NCBI GenBank assembly: GCA_036925085.1
Contig: JAUPFP010000001.1
Span: forward strand, 18,053,842 to 18,117,841
Reading direction: 5' to 3'
Source of the DNA: Brachycybe producta
Lineage: Eukaryota; Arthropoda; Diplopoda; Playtdesmida; Andrognathidae
Length of the DNA: 64,000 bases
Position numbers and translations under genes: made by a program. The notes below the pieces were generated by a model. The model was not told the origin of the DNA and did no database searches. It was given only the letters and a program-made list of their open reading frames with translations. Positions 41,437-51,765 of this stretch are shown in pieces; position 1 is the stretch's first letter; each line of letters begins with the position of its first letter.

Positions 41437-41448
41437 ATTGGTGGAGGA
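41437..41448 (+). promoter_or_regulatory. E3 truncated primer-binding site
   Basis: ATTGGTGGAGGA: only the first ~11 bases match the site of E1. The sequence then joins protease-domain coding sequence, so the deletion breakpoint is inside the site. Confidence 0.55.
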
Positions 41449-41831
41449 GCTGGGCAATTTTGGGCGTTAATATCGCCGCACGCTTCGGCTTGATGGTGGA
41501 TATCGTGCACCGGAAAGTGTATTTCCGGGAGGATGTCTGGACCGCACATCCAGACGCCCTTCAAGCCGCTTACACTGATCGAGCGCTTGGGAAACCTGTG
41601 GAGGTGGAAGTTGCTCCACCGCCGATACCAGAGGCTCGGCCTCAGGGACGGCAACTCCCAGACATCCCACGGGCGCTTGAGAAGGTTGATGGGTGGGTGA
41701 ACCTTGTTTCACCGGAGCTGTGCGAGACCAGTGTTCCTATTGGGAGCGGGGAAGTGTGTTCCCTGCGACTGAGGGAAAATGTCTGGCTACCACCCCACGT
41801 ACGACGTGTCGTATATCGGTGGGATTGGTAG
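41449..41831 (+). pseudogene. pol: E3 protease C-terminal fragment
   Basis: Starts at ILGVNIAARFGLMVDIVHRK, which corresponds to VIGVDLASRFGLML in E1, that is, after the DTG active site. It continues through the linker (KVDGWVNLVSPELCETS) to VWLPPHVRRVV, where a small indel near 41815 puts the rest (GLVEHAGPGQLLL) in another frame and this frame stops at 41831. Confidence 0.8.
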
Positions 41832-43725
41832 AGCATGCCGGCCCTGGCCAGCTGCTTCTCGTGGAGCCCCACCGTAAAGCCTTGGGTGGACGTGGTGTGT
41901 TGGCTGTGGCAGGTATTGCCGAGGCCAACAGGTTGGGCGAGTACGATATCTGGCTCGAGAACGTGGGAGAGGCACCCATAGCCCTGGAGACAGGGGAGGG
42001 TGTGGCCACGGCTCAAGCTGTGGAGGCTGCTTTAGTGGTAGGGCTGGAAGGGCCGTCTGAGTTGAGAGGGGGAGGCCCCACTCATGCGATGGTTCGACCA
42101 GGGGAGTCAAAGTCAAAGTTGAGAGGGGCGTCCGGATGCGGACGCCAGGTCCTCAACGTGACGACGGCTCCTACCCTCGAAGACTGTCTTAAGATTGGTC
42201 CCAATCTGAAGCCTGAGGAGGCGAGGCAACTTCGAGAGTTCCTGCTAGAGCGCCGGGATCATTTTGCGTTTGATTACACCGAGTTGGGTGAAACCTCCTT
42301 GGTGGAACATACGATTGATACCGGTGGGCAACCTCCAGTGCGAGAAGGATTGCGTCGAACCGCTCCAGCGGCCCGTGCGATCGAGAAAGAAGAGGTGGCG
42401 AAGATGTTGGATGCAGGTGTCATCCAACCTTCGCGTAGTCCCTACGCGAGCCCTATCTTGCTTGTTCGCAAGAAGGATGGTGGCTTTCGTTTTTGCGTGG
42501 ACTACCGGAGACTGAATGCCCAGACTAAGCTGGATCAGTATCCGTTGCCTCGCATCGATGATGCGCTCGATTCGTTGGCCGGTGCGAAGTTCTTTGCAAC
42601 CTTGGACCTGGCTAGTGGTTACTGGCAGGTTCGGATGGCTGAGCCAGACGTTGAGAAGACAGCATTTATTTGCTCTCAAGGTCTGTTTGAGTTCCGAAAA
42701 ATGCCTTTCGGACTCTGTAATGCTCCAGCCACGATGCAGAGAGCACTAGATCTCTTGCTGGCAGGACATAAGTGGGAGACTTGTCTGGTGTACCTGGACG
42801 ATATTATCGTCTTCGGGAACACATTCGAGCAGTTTCTTGGGAGACTGGCCACTGTCCTGGGACTGTTGCGAGGGGCGGAGCTGAAACTCCAGCCGAAGAA
42901 ATGTTTCTTTGGCTTTAACAAAGTGCGTTATCTCGGTCACATAGTGAGTGCCGAGGGAGTTGCTCCGGACCCGGATCTCGTAAGAGCAGTCCAGGAGTTC
43001 GATGTTCCGACGACGGCTACAGGCGTCCGTAGTTTTCTCGGACTGGCCGGTTACTATCGGCGGTTCATCAAGGACTTCGCCAAAGTGGCAAGACCGTTGC
43101 ATGAACTGACCAAGAAGGATGCGTCCTTCGAGTGGTCAGAACAGTGCAAACTAGCGTTTGCTCGGTTAAAGGCATTTTTAACCGAAGCGCCGGTACTCAC
43201 CATGTATGATCCACGTGGTGAGGTAATGATCCATACCGACGCTAGTGGGTACGGCTTGGGTGTCGTAGTCTACCAGAAGTTGCCGGAGGACAAGTTCCCC
43301 CGTGTTCTGGCCTACGCAAGCCGGCTCATGAAAGGAGCGGAAACCCGGTATTCTGTCACCGAGCAGGAGTGCTTGGCGATTGTGTTTGCCGTGGGTAAAT
43401 TCCGTCCTTACCTCTTCAACCGGGAGTTTGTGATCGTAACAGATCACCATGCTCTTTGTGCTCTGCTGACTGCCAAGAACTTGCAAGGCAGGTTGGGGCG
43501 TTGGCAGATGCAATTGCAAGAGTACCGGTTCAAGGTTCAGTTTAAGAAGGGAACACTCCACGTGGATGCTGACTGTCTGAGTCGGTATCCGGTGCGTGAT
43601 GTTGAGGACCTTTCTTTACTTGAATACGTCGAGTCTGACGTAGGTGAGGTGATTTACCGAGTCCGCTCGGAGGTGGATTGGGTCGAGGAGCAGGCAGCCG
43701 ATGGCTGGTGCTCCAGGCAGACGAC
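41820..43725 (+). pseudogene. pol: E3 reverse transcriptase and RNase H
   Basis: RT motifs FCVDYRRLNAQTK, TLDLASGYWQ, FGLCNAPATMQR and VYLDDIIVFG (42784-42813) are intact, as are RNase H motifs HTDASGYGLG, TEQECLAI and VTDHHALCALL, which are complete where E1 is broken. After SEVDWVEEQAADGW (about 43710) roughly 70 bp present in E1 are missing, and the frame shifts into the next segment. Closely related to E1 but not the same copy or a direct descendant. Confidence 0.85.
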
Positions 43726-46700
43726 ATGTTGTATGCCATCAGATCCATCCAGGATCGGTTGCGAACCGTACTGGTAGTGCCTGCGTCATGCCGGGCTTTC
43801 TGTCTGAGGAAGCTGCATGACACTCCCGAAGCTGGTCACTTCGGGATGTTTAAGACCTACCAGCGACTGCGCTCACGCTTCTACTGGATTGGTATGAAGC
43901 GTGACACTGCCGAATACATTAAGTCGTGTTTGGTGTGTCAGCGAGCGCGACAGTTCGCAAGAAGTCAGGGATTTCTACAACCGATAGTGCCGAAGTACCC
44001 AGTTCACACCTGGGGAATGGACTTCGTTGGGCCGTTTCCTGCCTCCGTGGGTGGAGTCACCTATGTATTAATCATGGTTGACTATTTCACCCGGTACGGT
44101 GTGGCGAGAGCGGTGCGAAGGGCCACGGCCGCTTGTGTTGTGAAGTTCCTGAAGGACGAGATCCTTTTGGTGTATGGTACACCGAAAGCTCTTGTTTCGG
44201 ATCGTGGGTCCCAGTTCTCCAGCAAAGTCCTGCTGAAGTTCCGGGGGCGCTATAACATAGCGCATCACTTCACGACGGCGTACCATCCGCAAGCTAACGG
44301 GCTTACGGAGCGTACGAATAAGACCGTAATGGAAACCATCAAGCGGTACCTTGATCCGCTCAAGGAACAGCGTGATTGGTGGGATAAATTACGGCCCACC
44401 GTGTGGGCTTATAACACAGCTGTGCAGGAGAGTACGCAGGTCTCTCCGTATCAGTTGCTGTTTGGCCGTGAGCCTCGGATGGGTGTTGATAACCTCATTC
44501 CGGATGGTCCGATCCGCGACTTGCCTGACCAGCAAGCCGTGGAGGAGCAGGCGCGTCAGAGATTGACCGCTGCTCAAAGGAGGCAAAAGGAGCAATATGA
44601 CTCCGGCCGAGTGCAGCCGCCCCTATACCCGCCTGGAGCGCAGGTGTGGATTAGGGACCAAGCTGGGAAGCTCGGCCAGGCGAAGAAATGGAGTTTAGCA
44701 TACAAGGCTGAACGTGGTACGGTCGTTACGCAATACTCCGACCTAGTCTACGAGGTAGAATTCGTAGATGGGTATGGTCGGAAGGTGCGAGACCGGTTTC
44801 ATGTGGACAACTTGAAACCGTACGTACCCACCTGCACCGTGAGGGAGGAAGATGGACTTGGAGTCTCTGAAACCTCCTCCGATGCAGGCAGCGATGATAC
44901 GGATGCTAACCCGGAGGTTTCGGCGGGGAGCAATGGTACTCCAACGCCAAAACCACCGTCCGTTTCTTCGGAGTCTACTGACTCGGAGGCGGAGGACCCC
45001 CCTCAACCTCGGTATAATCTCCGTCCACGGAGACCGAGGGTGTTTGAGGTGAGTGGGTTTTCTGCCAGAATTGGGCATGAAACAGTCCAGGGTACGCTCA
45101 ATCAGCCCCTGCCCTGGTGGGAGAGAGCCGGTCGTCCGCTAGTTTGGGCGGATGGCTGGGAGAGGAGGCAGCCAGACTTGCCTGCGTGTTGGGACCGCCC
45201 GGTTTCCGAGGAGGAAACCCGTGGGCGACCCACTGTAGGTTGTCTGACTGAGGGCCCGAAGAAGTCGGTCCCTAACCGGACGGAAACGCCCGGGAAGACC
45301 TCCGTCTCTGTTCACGTTAGTATTAACGTGAAGGCTCCTCCAGGCCAGTCAATTCTTTCGGCGACTCACCATGTGTCCACCCCTAGAAAGGCGGACAATG
45401 GTGAGACGTCGGAGTTGACCGGGGTGGTGGCGGCTGAAGAAGATTCAGCCACCCAACCACGGTCGAAGACCGCTCCTACAGTGGAGAAGAATCGACCGGC
45501 TACTGTAGATGCCTGTGCCGCTATGTGCCATTCTGTCTTGGACCGTATGGACACATGGTGGGAGTGGTGGAACCGTCATGGATGTTGCCATGGGGGTTCT
45601 GCTGGATCGGAAGGCGCTCTTCCGACGGGTTCGAACCGTCCGAGTACCGTGGCGCTTGGGGATGCCCAAGGTCAGCGGAATTTGGACGGCAGGAACCCGA
45701 AAAAGAGCGGTTGCTTCCGTTTGAAAGCCGTGGATCATGGTGATGACCATGATTGTCCGATTTTCAACGGTCGTAGTGGAAAAAGGCAGCAGTGGTGGAG
45801 TCGTCACCATGCTACAGAGGATTCTTTGGAGTCTGACGGGCATGGTGCGACCGCCGTGAGTAGACCGTCAGTGGCGGGAACCCATGGTGTTCTCCTGCAG
45901 GAGATTCCGGCCGTGCGAGCGAGGAAGGACTGTGCCATGAAGCGCAAGAGAAAGTCCGGAGCTGCACGGATGGCTGCCAAATTGAAGGCTCTTGTAGAGA
46001 GGGAGGCCCAGCTGAAAGCCCGTATGACTGCTATGAGTATACTTACTCCGGCGGTGGGTCTTCCAGCTGTAGCTCTCGCCCACCCTGATGGAAGGGACCG
46101 GCGAGTGGAGAAGAAGGCGAAGCAGCCTCCAGTATCCGCTCCCGGTAATATGGGTAAATCTACAAGTGGTGGTGGTGGTAAGGGACAGAAGTTGTCCCGC
46201 CCTCACACCCCACCAGTGGCCGATCACTTAAGAGGGAAGAAGGCCCGGCCCTACGAGCAGGGACAGGCCTTCCCACCTTGCAAACCGAAAAGCCAGGAGG
46301 ATCGAGTTCGAATCCTCCAGGCAGGCCAGCAGCAAATTGCCAGGAGGGTGGCAATGCAGTCCACCAGGGCACCAGCCCATGGTGCGGTGGACAAAACTGC
46401 TGGTAGTAAGAGTCTGCCGACTCTTACACCGAAGGGAACTGTTCTCCTTCGGGACGGGCGGGAATGGTTTGTCTGCGGACTGCCTTTCTCGGCCGCCAAG
46501 TCGGCTAAGGGTGTTTCACCGAAGCGAAGTACGGCTCCGGCCGGAAAACCTTCGGAGAAGAAGTCCGAGAAGGCGAAGGGGGCTAACCACCCGCCTAAGC
46601 CTGACCGGCCCGGTAAGTCGTTGAGTGCGGTTAAGTCTGGCTCAATGCACGGTAAACCTCCCTCCAAGTGTGAGAGGAAGGGGTGTCCGACACCTTCCAT

Positions 46701-47736
46701 GAGTAAGCGCCAGGGAGCTCAAAATGGAAGCGTTGTGGCGGAGAAGGAGGAGTCCCGGCATGCTAAGTCGAGCATGCCGGCCGGGAATCAGCCGATCCAT
46801 ACCCGTCCTGTAGAGGCGGCGCGGATGGATGGTAGGATTATGCGTGACATTGTGGTCCGCATGCCTCCATCCTCCCCGAAGGTGGATGCGGTATCGAGCT
46901 TGCGAGTTCGATCGATTGGAACCCTCCATCAGGTGACTACGCCCTTACCGATGGGCGAAGGAACCATGTTGGATGGAGTTGTTCCGCCAAAACGTGATCC
47001 CGTGACCCCCAGTGGGGGTACACCCTTCTTTCCGGGCCGCAGCGGTGGGGTATCTGAAACCCTAGGACCGAAAACATCAACCTCTCCTGGGCTTATGCCT
47101 AAGGAACGGTGTATTGGTGCGATGCCCCCGTATTCAGATGCAGAGGTGTATCTGAATAACCGACTGTGTCTGTGGCAGGACCAGCCGGGAATGGGTGGTT
47201 ACCAATACCATGGCTATTATCGTCTGGCAGAGCCACTGCCAGAGCCGTGGGTGGTGAAGCTACCACCGTACAACATGAACCATGTGGTGGCGTTCAGTTG
47301 TGAGGGTATACCGGTAGTAGTGGTCGTGAACCCGGTCAGACAAGCGTATAGTTTTGTGGATGTGATGGGACTAGATGCCGAGATGGGATGTTTATCTCGG
47401 CGTGCAGCCCCATTGATCCGACGCTTGTTGGGATGCGACCTAGAAGGTATGGCTGGTCAGATGGTTTCTGAGCCACTACCAGGGGCTACGATCATGCCCG
47501 TGATCGCCCTGGTAGACCTTCTAACGAGCCGGGTGCTGAGAAGGCGCCCGCAGCTCCAAGAGATTCCTTTCGAGGAATTGCGAATCTTGGAGGAAAACCG
47601 TCTTAGGGGGTCGGTCTTCGATCCTGGACTTGGGTGGCATAACACCCAGGTGTGCTCGTGGTGGGCACACCGGTGGGCAGCGGAGTGGATGGGCTCCACT
47701 CGCGCTCCACCACCAGGGAAGCCGTCTGGACCCTAA
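43726..47736 (+). CDS. pol: E3 integrase with long tail and LNNR-WQ domain
   Basis: The HHCC zinc module (LHDTPEAGHFG.., CLVCQ, 43814-43940), the triad in MDFVGP (44018), SDRGSQF (44198) and TERTNK (44303), SPYQLLFG and an SH3-like end follow the E1 order. The tail is about 1,000 residues, shorter than in E1: the tandem 'LDG..' repeats are reduced and the lysine run is absent, but ARMAAKLKALVEREAQLKARM and the C-terminal domain (YLNNRLCLWQ at 47146, then NHVVAFSCEGIPVVVVVNP, ending CSWW) are kept. Uninterrupted to the stop 60 bp before the polypurine tract. Confidence 0.85.
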   Translation: MLYAIRSIQDRLRTVLVVPASCRAFCLRKLHDTPEAGHFGMFKTYQRLRSRFYWIGMKRDTAEYIKSCLVCQRARQFARSQGFLQPIVPKYPVHTWGMDFVGPFPASVGGVTYVLIMVDYFTRYGVARAVRRATAACVVKFLKDEILLVYGTPKALVSDRGSQFSSKVLLKFRGRYNIAHHFTTAYHPQANGLTERTNKTVMETIKRYLDPLKEQRDWWDKLRPTVWAYNTAVQESTQVSPYQLLFGREPRMGVDNLIPDGPIRDLPDQQAVEEQARQRLTAAQRRQKEQYDSGRVQPPLYPPGAQVWIRDQAGKLGQAKKWSLAYKAERGTVVTQYSDLVYEVEFVDGYGRKVRDRFHVDNLKPYVPTCTVREEDGLGVSETSSDAGSDDTDANPEVSAGSNGTPTPKPPSVSSESTDSEAEDPPQPRYNLRPRRPRVFEVSGFSARIGHETVQGTLNQPLPWWERAGRPLVWADGWERRQPDLPACWDRPVSEEETRGRPTVGCLTEGPKKSVPNRTETPGKTSVSVHVSINVKAPPGQSILSATHHVSTPRKADNGETSELTGVVAAEEDSATQPRSKTAPTVEKNRPATVDACAAMCHSVLDRMDTWWEWWNRHGCCHGGSAGSEGALPTGSNRPSTVALGDAQGQRNLDGRNPKKSGCFRLKAVDHGDDHDCPIFNGRSGKRQQWWSRHHATEDSLESDGHGATAVSRPSVAGTHGVLLQEIPAVRARKDCAMKRKRKSGAARMAAKLKALVEREAQLKARMTAMSILTPAVGLPAVALAHPDGRDRRVEKKAKQPPVSAPGNMGKSTSGGGGKGQKLSRPHTPPVADHLRGKKARPYEQGQAFPPCKPKSQEDRVRILQAGQQQIARRVAMQSTRAPAHGAVDKTAGSKSLPTLTPKGTVLLRDGREWFVCGLPFSAAKSAKGVSPKRSTAPAGKPSEKKSEKAKGANHPPKPDRPGKSLSAVKSGSMHGKPPSKCERKGCPTPSMSKRQGAQNGSVVAEKEESRHAKSSMPAGNQPIHTRPVEAARMDGRIMRDIVVRMPPSSPKVDAVSSLRVRSIGTLHQVTTPLPMGEGTMLDGVVPPKRDPVTPSGGTPFFPGRSGGVSETLGPKTSTSPGLMPKERCIGAMPPYSDAEVYLNNRLCLWQDQPGMGGYQYHGYYRLAEPLPEPWVVKLPPYNMNHVVAFSCEGIPVVVVVNPVRQAYSFVDVMGLDAEMGCLSRRAAPLIRRLLGCDLEGMAGQMVSEPLPGATIMPVIALVDLLTSRVLRRRPQLQEIPFEELRILEENRLRGSVFDPGLGWHNTQVCSWWAHRWAAEWMGSTRAPPPGKPSGP
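47146..47736 (+). other. LNNR-WQ domain of E3
   Basis: Same spacing as in E1: LNNR, WQ at +7, Y at +18, G at +20, E at +26. About 66 residues upstream of the stop, a GWHNTQVCSWW end matches E1's GWRNTRMCSWW. Confidence 0.7.
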
Positions 47737-47797
47737 GTGGTCAGGTTTGAGGGAGCAATCCGTGCTGGCTCGACCTACCTGTTCCCGGGACGGAACA

Positions 47798-47813
47798 GGG
47801 AAGTTGAGAGGAT
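47798..47813 (+). promoter_or_regulatory. E3 polypurine tract
   Basis: GGGAAGTTGAGAGGAT directly before the 3' LTR. Confidence 0.7.
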
Positions 47814-48610
47814 TGTGGCAACCTGGTCTGCTCAATCAAATTTTTTATTGAGCAGACCAACTCCCTATGGTGATCTGCCTGGCAGCATATAGTAGGCTGT
47901 TGGGTCGGACGCCATTTTGGTGCCAGCAGACCTCTCACCATTGAAGTCAATGGGTGAGAGGTCAGAAGTGACCACTGTCCCCTCCAGGTGGAGTTGCCTG
48001 GAGGTTTCTTTGGCTTGGTCAGCCAATGAATCTGGGCAGTGTGTTGTAGGGAATTGACCAGACATCATCTTTGCTGGAGGCCAGGGTGGCCTCCATTATC
48101 CTTTGTTTGGATTTGTTTGGTGTTTCTCTGTGGTTTTGTTTCCATGGAGGCTTGGCTGGTGGATTGCACCAGCCAAGTTGTGTGGATAATCTTTATTACT
48201 ACCACTGCATCTTTTATTTGCATAATTAACAGTAAGTGTTAATAAACATCTCTTTTATTTTAACCTTACTCTGGTGTTGTGTACCTTATTGGGAAGTACC
48301 GCGGGGAGGGTGGGGAAATCTACGGGTTTTCACCGTCTCTTTCCGGCCTATTGTCGGCCGGTACTTGCGTCGGCTCGCGGTGAGAGAGGTCTCACCGCGA
48401 TATTCTTGTTGTGGCGGCGGATCGTCCGTCGTGTCCGGCAAGGGAGACTCCGTGGGAGTCGACGTGTCCCCAAGGCTACCGTGCAGAGGACTGCTACGGG
48501 TACGATCCCGTCCCCGTAATCGGAGTCTGCAGCCGGGTAAGTTTTGTTGGTTCATTCTAACCGTACAAAGTTTGCCCGAGGTGTTGTGACGGACCAGTCG
48601 GGTCGTTACA
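47814..48610 (+). repeat. E3 3' LTR
   Basis: 797 bp; one substitution against the 5' LTR (gtgtctggc versus gtgtccggc). Followed by CGGT. Confidence 0.92.
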
Positions 48611-49095
48611 CGGTTGATGCTGATATACATCTTCTCCATCGGTATTCCGACTAGAGAAGATGTTGTAGCTGCTGAGAATCGTATAGCTCCTGCCCTATGA
48701 AACCTCCGGCCTCTGAAGAGAAGTTATTTACATAAACATAGAGACAACGCTACTTCTTGTTACAACACTTTTATTCATTCCTTGTAAGAAGTACAGATAC
48801 AAGGGTGAATAGTAATATACTAACTGGAAATCCTCAGGCCCATGATTTGGAGTGTATCGCAAAAACAGGCAAAGGAAAGAACTACTGAACAAAGAGGAAC
48901 ATGGTCCTTTTATACCTTGGACCTGTGTACACCTGCGAGGTGTAACCAGGTCCAAGTGACCATGGTCCTTTATGTATCAATCCGCCGCTTGTGCATGAGT
49001 CAGAAAGGTGAGTCAGAGAGGAGGGAGGGACGGTTGAGAGTTGTTTACCCCCCAGGCTATGGTTTTGGCGGGATCACGATTTACAGGGTGTTACA
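48611..49095 (-). repeat. E2 5' LTR, right piece
   Basis: The remaining 481 bp of the LTR after the CGGT duplication. One A/G difference from the other E2 LTR (near 48851 versus 31281). Followed by GGCT. Confidence 0.9.
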
Positions 49096-49102
49096 GGCTT
49101 AA

Positions 49103-49811
49103 CACCATTCACGATAGAAAGAAACTGACCACATGTAGTAAAAGATTAAGTGCTCTTCTGTATATGTGAATAAACTTTCATGCAGAAATAGTTAATAATT
49201 TTTATTGCAGTTTACAGCTGCACATAAGGTTCCCCAAACATTTTTATTGAGAAAAAATGACACTTAAAAAAGATTTCAAGTGAAGTAGAAATAAAATACG
49301 ACCGTCATACTCTACTATGTTTAGAGAAACACTGTGTATAGTGAATACAACTTTGCCTACACATAACAGTGTAAACACTCCACCTCACTATGTGTCGCTA
49401 TTTTTCATGCGTGACACATTTTTGGCCAGCCTTCATATCTTATCCTCTTATCTTTGGTGACACTTCACCTCTCACTCATAGCGCAACCTGTGGTGAGAAG
49501 CCTGCTGGACCGAACATGGCATCTGCCTCGCTGCCTACTACAAACGAGCCTTGCAGACCGCCATCAGGAATTCGTTTGCTCTGCTTCCCCACATTAATGG
49601 AAGGGACAGAACAAACTGTTTCAAGTCCTACCCGCGCTTATCCTATTAAGTTTTTGACATTTCCCTAAAAAAACAAAACTGCTAAAATGGAAAAAATGTC
49701 TGAAACTGCGGGTTTCAGTTTTATCCAGGTTTTACTTTACATCTTTTGTATAAAAAAATATATAGAATCAAACAGACTTGCTATATAAGACAGTGGTATG
49801 AAAGGGAGGGT
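49103..49811. other. Unique DNA, no gene
   Basis: AT-rich with a less AT-rich part near 49450-49620. The 92-codon frame at 49390 has no recognisable features. Confidence 0.45.
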
Positions 49812-49819
49812 GTGTTAAT

Positions 49820-50441
49820 CAGTGGCATAGCCAGGATTTTTGTTAAGTCGGGGTCTGCGGCCGTGCCGCCTAGAAGACCTTTCTATTGTATGTGTCATAT
49901 GAAATCAAACGGTGCAACGTCTGCTACAAGGCGGCACGCTGCGACATGCAAACCGGGCTTGCAGAACTTCCATGCTAGAAGTCTTGAGGAGAACCGAGAA
50001 GCATTTTTTGTGTGTGGGAGTAGACAGAAGGACCAGGAGAAAAGCGCGCTCATGTGACATTCAGACAACACTCAGGTGTCTTGTTGTAAACAACAACATG
50101 TGTATTTTGAAGTGTGAACGTGTTTAACTTGTCTTCAATAAGTGGCAGAGTTGTGCTGGCACGTTTATATGGTCGGAGTCTCGGATGGAATGTTCGACAC
50201 GGCAGGTCAGGGCGGAACAGCATTGCATGCCATAGTGGGCGACTAGCTTAAAAGTCGCTTAGTTGAGCATCTATCACGGTGGTGTTACAGAAAATGAGTT
50301 CTGAAGATAACAGGTTAAGAGAGAGAAAAAAAAAGATAGAGAAAAAATTATCAAATGTAAACACAGCTCTTTTTAGCATGTAGGTAGAATTTTGGGAGGG
50401 GGAATCCTGACCCATGGACCCCCCCCTTGGCTACGCCACTT
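49820..50441. mobile_element. Non-autonomous hAT element
   Basis: Termini CAGTGGCATAGCC and ggctacgccactt are inverted repeats. The 8-bp duplication GTGTTAAT flanks both sides (49812-49819, 50442-50449), which is diagnostic for hAT. No transposase is encoded. Confidence 0.85.
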
Positions 50442-50458
50442 GTGTTAATATGTAATTA

Positions 50459-51224
50459 CTAGTGGGGTAACCCGTCATAAATGACGGGAGCAAAATTCAC
50501 AGGCAATTGTGCGCATGTGCGTCGTTTGTTCCTTTTTTACTCCTTTCATTTCAATTTCAGTCACCCCTCTCCCTTTTTCCTCCCTCCACATTTCTCTTTC
50601 CCCCCCCACTACTCTTTCCCCCCACTACTCTTTCCCCCCCCCCACTACTCTTTCCAACCTTTCCCCCCCCCCCTCTCCAATTTATTACCATGGGTTCTTG
50701 GGTGGGAAGGGTGCAACATATATAGTTGACCTTGAGAAAAAAAAAAGCTGTTCATGTCTTCATATATTCAAATTTATATAAATTCTGACATGCTTCAATG
50801 GTTGTACAGCGTTACTTCAGAGACAGAAACACATATAGATAGATACACAGACCTGGGATATTATATATATATAATAATTATATATATAATATCCCAGATC
50901 TCTGTGTGTGTGTGTGTGTGTGTGTATGTATGGAGTAACAAAACCATTGAAGCACGTCGGAATTTATATAAATTTGAATAAATGAACCGTTTTTTTTCTC
51001 AAGGTCAACTATATGTTGAACTCTTCCTTTGGAAAGTGTAGAAGGGGGGAGAGAGAGAAAAGTGGGAGGGGTGAGGGGAAAAGATTGGAAAGTGTAGAAG
51101 GGTGAGAGAGAGAAAAGTGGGAGGGTTTGACTGAAATTGAAATGAAAGGAGGAAAAAACGACGCGCATGTGCACAATTGCCTGTGAATTTTGCTCCCGTC
51201 ATTTATGACGTGTTACCCCACTAG
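50459..51224. repeat. 766-bp palindromic foldback
   Basis: Ends CTAGTGGGGTAAC and GTTACCCCACTAG. Complementarity continues inward through caggcaattgtgc/gcacaattgcctg, the C-rich/G-rich tracts and aatttatataaatt.tgaa to a central perfect palindrome at 50853-50897. TA on each side is compatible with a TA duplication, though the right flank is a TA microsatellite. A (GT)n run lies just right of the centre. Confidence 0.85.
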
Positions 51225-51705
51225 TATATATATATATATAAAATAACTATACATTTACACCAAGCAGGTATACTTGTGTATACAAATTATTATACATACA
51301 TGTATATACATCATACTGTATATTGACTGTCTCCTGTCAGAAATTTTTTTTTCCACTGTCTGCAAAATATTTACTTCTGTCTGACTGTCTCGGTAAATTT
51401 TCAAAATAAAGAAAAAGACAAGAGGGATTGACAATGTTTAGGATTGTGTCATCTTCGTCTGAAAGGAGTACTAAAAATGCATTTGTAAACTCTTGTGTAC
51501 TTTAGGTGTAAATTTCATCTCCTACTTCTAATATTTTATTACAATCTTTATTTAAATCTAAAAATGTACTTATTTTAATTGTTAGTTGAATTGTATATGC
51601 ATTAATCTAATTTTTTAGTAACTCATAATTTATGTCGAGATTTTCATCATACAACAATAAAATGTTTTTTTTTTAAAAAACTACCAAACTTAAACATCCA
51701 GTATT

Positions 51706-51765
51706 GGCATTTTTCTGGGTCTTTTTTGAATAGAAAAAACTATTCAAAAGACCCAGAAAAATGCC
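51706..51765. repeat. Hairpin, 26-28-bp arms
   Basis: ggcatttttctgggtctttt pairs with aaaagacccagaaaaatgcc across a six-A loop, with a 2-base bulge. Confidence 0.75.

Larger units (their letters stand above)
40640..48610 (+). mobile_element. LTR retrotransposon E3, deleted derivative
   Basis: 797-bp LTRs (40640-41436, 47814-48610) differing by one T/C change. CGGT duplication at 40636-40639 and 48611-48614. The interior starts in the protease region immediately after a truncated primer-binding site: leader, gag and the protease active site are missing relative to E1. RT, RNase H, integrase and the long tail with the LNNR-WQ domain remain, broken by two frameshifts. Nested in E2. Confidence 0.92.
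30840..49095 (-). mobile_element. Non-autonomous LTR element E2 (gag-protease + ORF3, no RT/IN)
   Basis: LTRs at 30840-31525 and 40435-40639 plus 48615-49095 (686 bp each, one substitution between them). GGCT lies on both sides (30836-30839 and 49096-49099). On the minus strand the order is leader with tandem array, gag-protease, 1.5-kb non-coding spacer, ORF3, polypurine tract, LTR. No reverse transcriptase, RNase H or integrase motif is found anywhere in the ~8.9-kb interior. The right LTR is split by E3. Confidence 0.88.

Noticed and set aside
41370..41440. Start of the E3 fragment ORF inside the 5' LTR
   Set aside because: The upstream ATG lies in the LTR; coding similarity to E1 begins only after 41448.
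50481..50781. Overlapping plus-strand ORFs rich in Pro, Phe and Ser
   Set aside because: Translation of the pyrimidine-rich arm of the palindrome in several frames; not genes.
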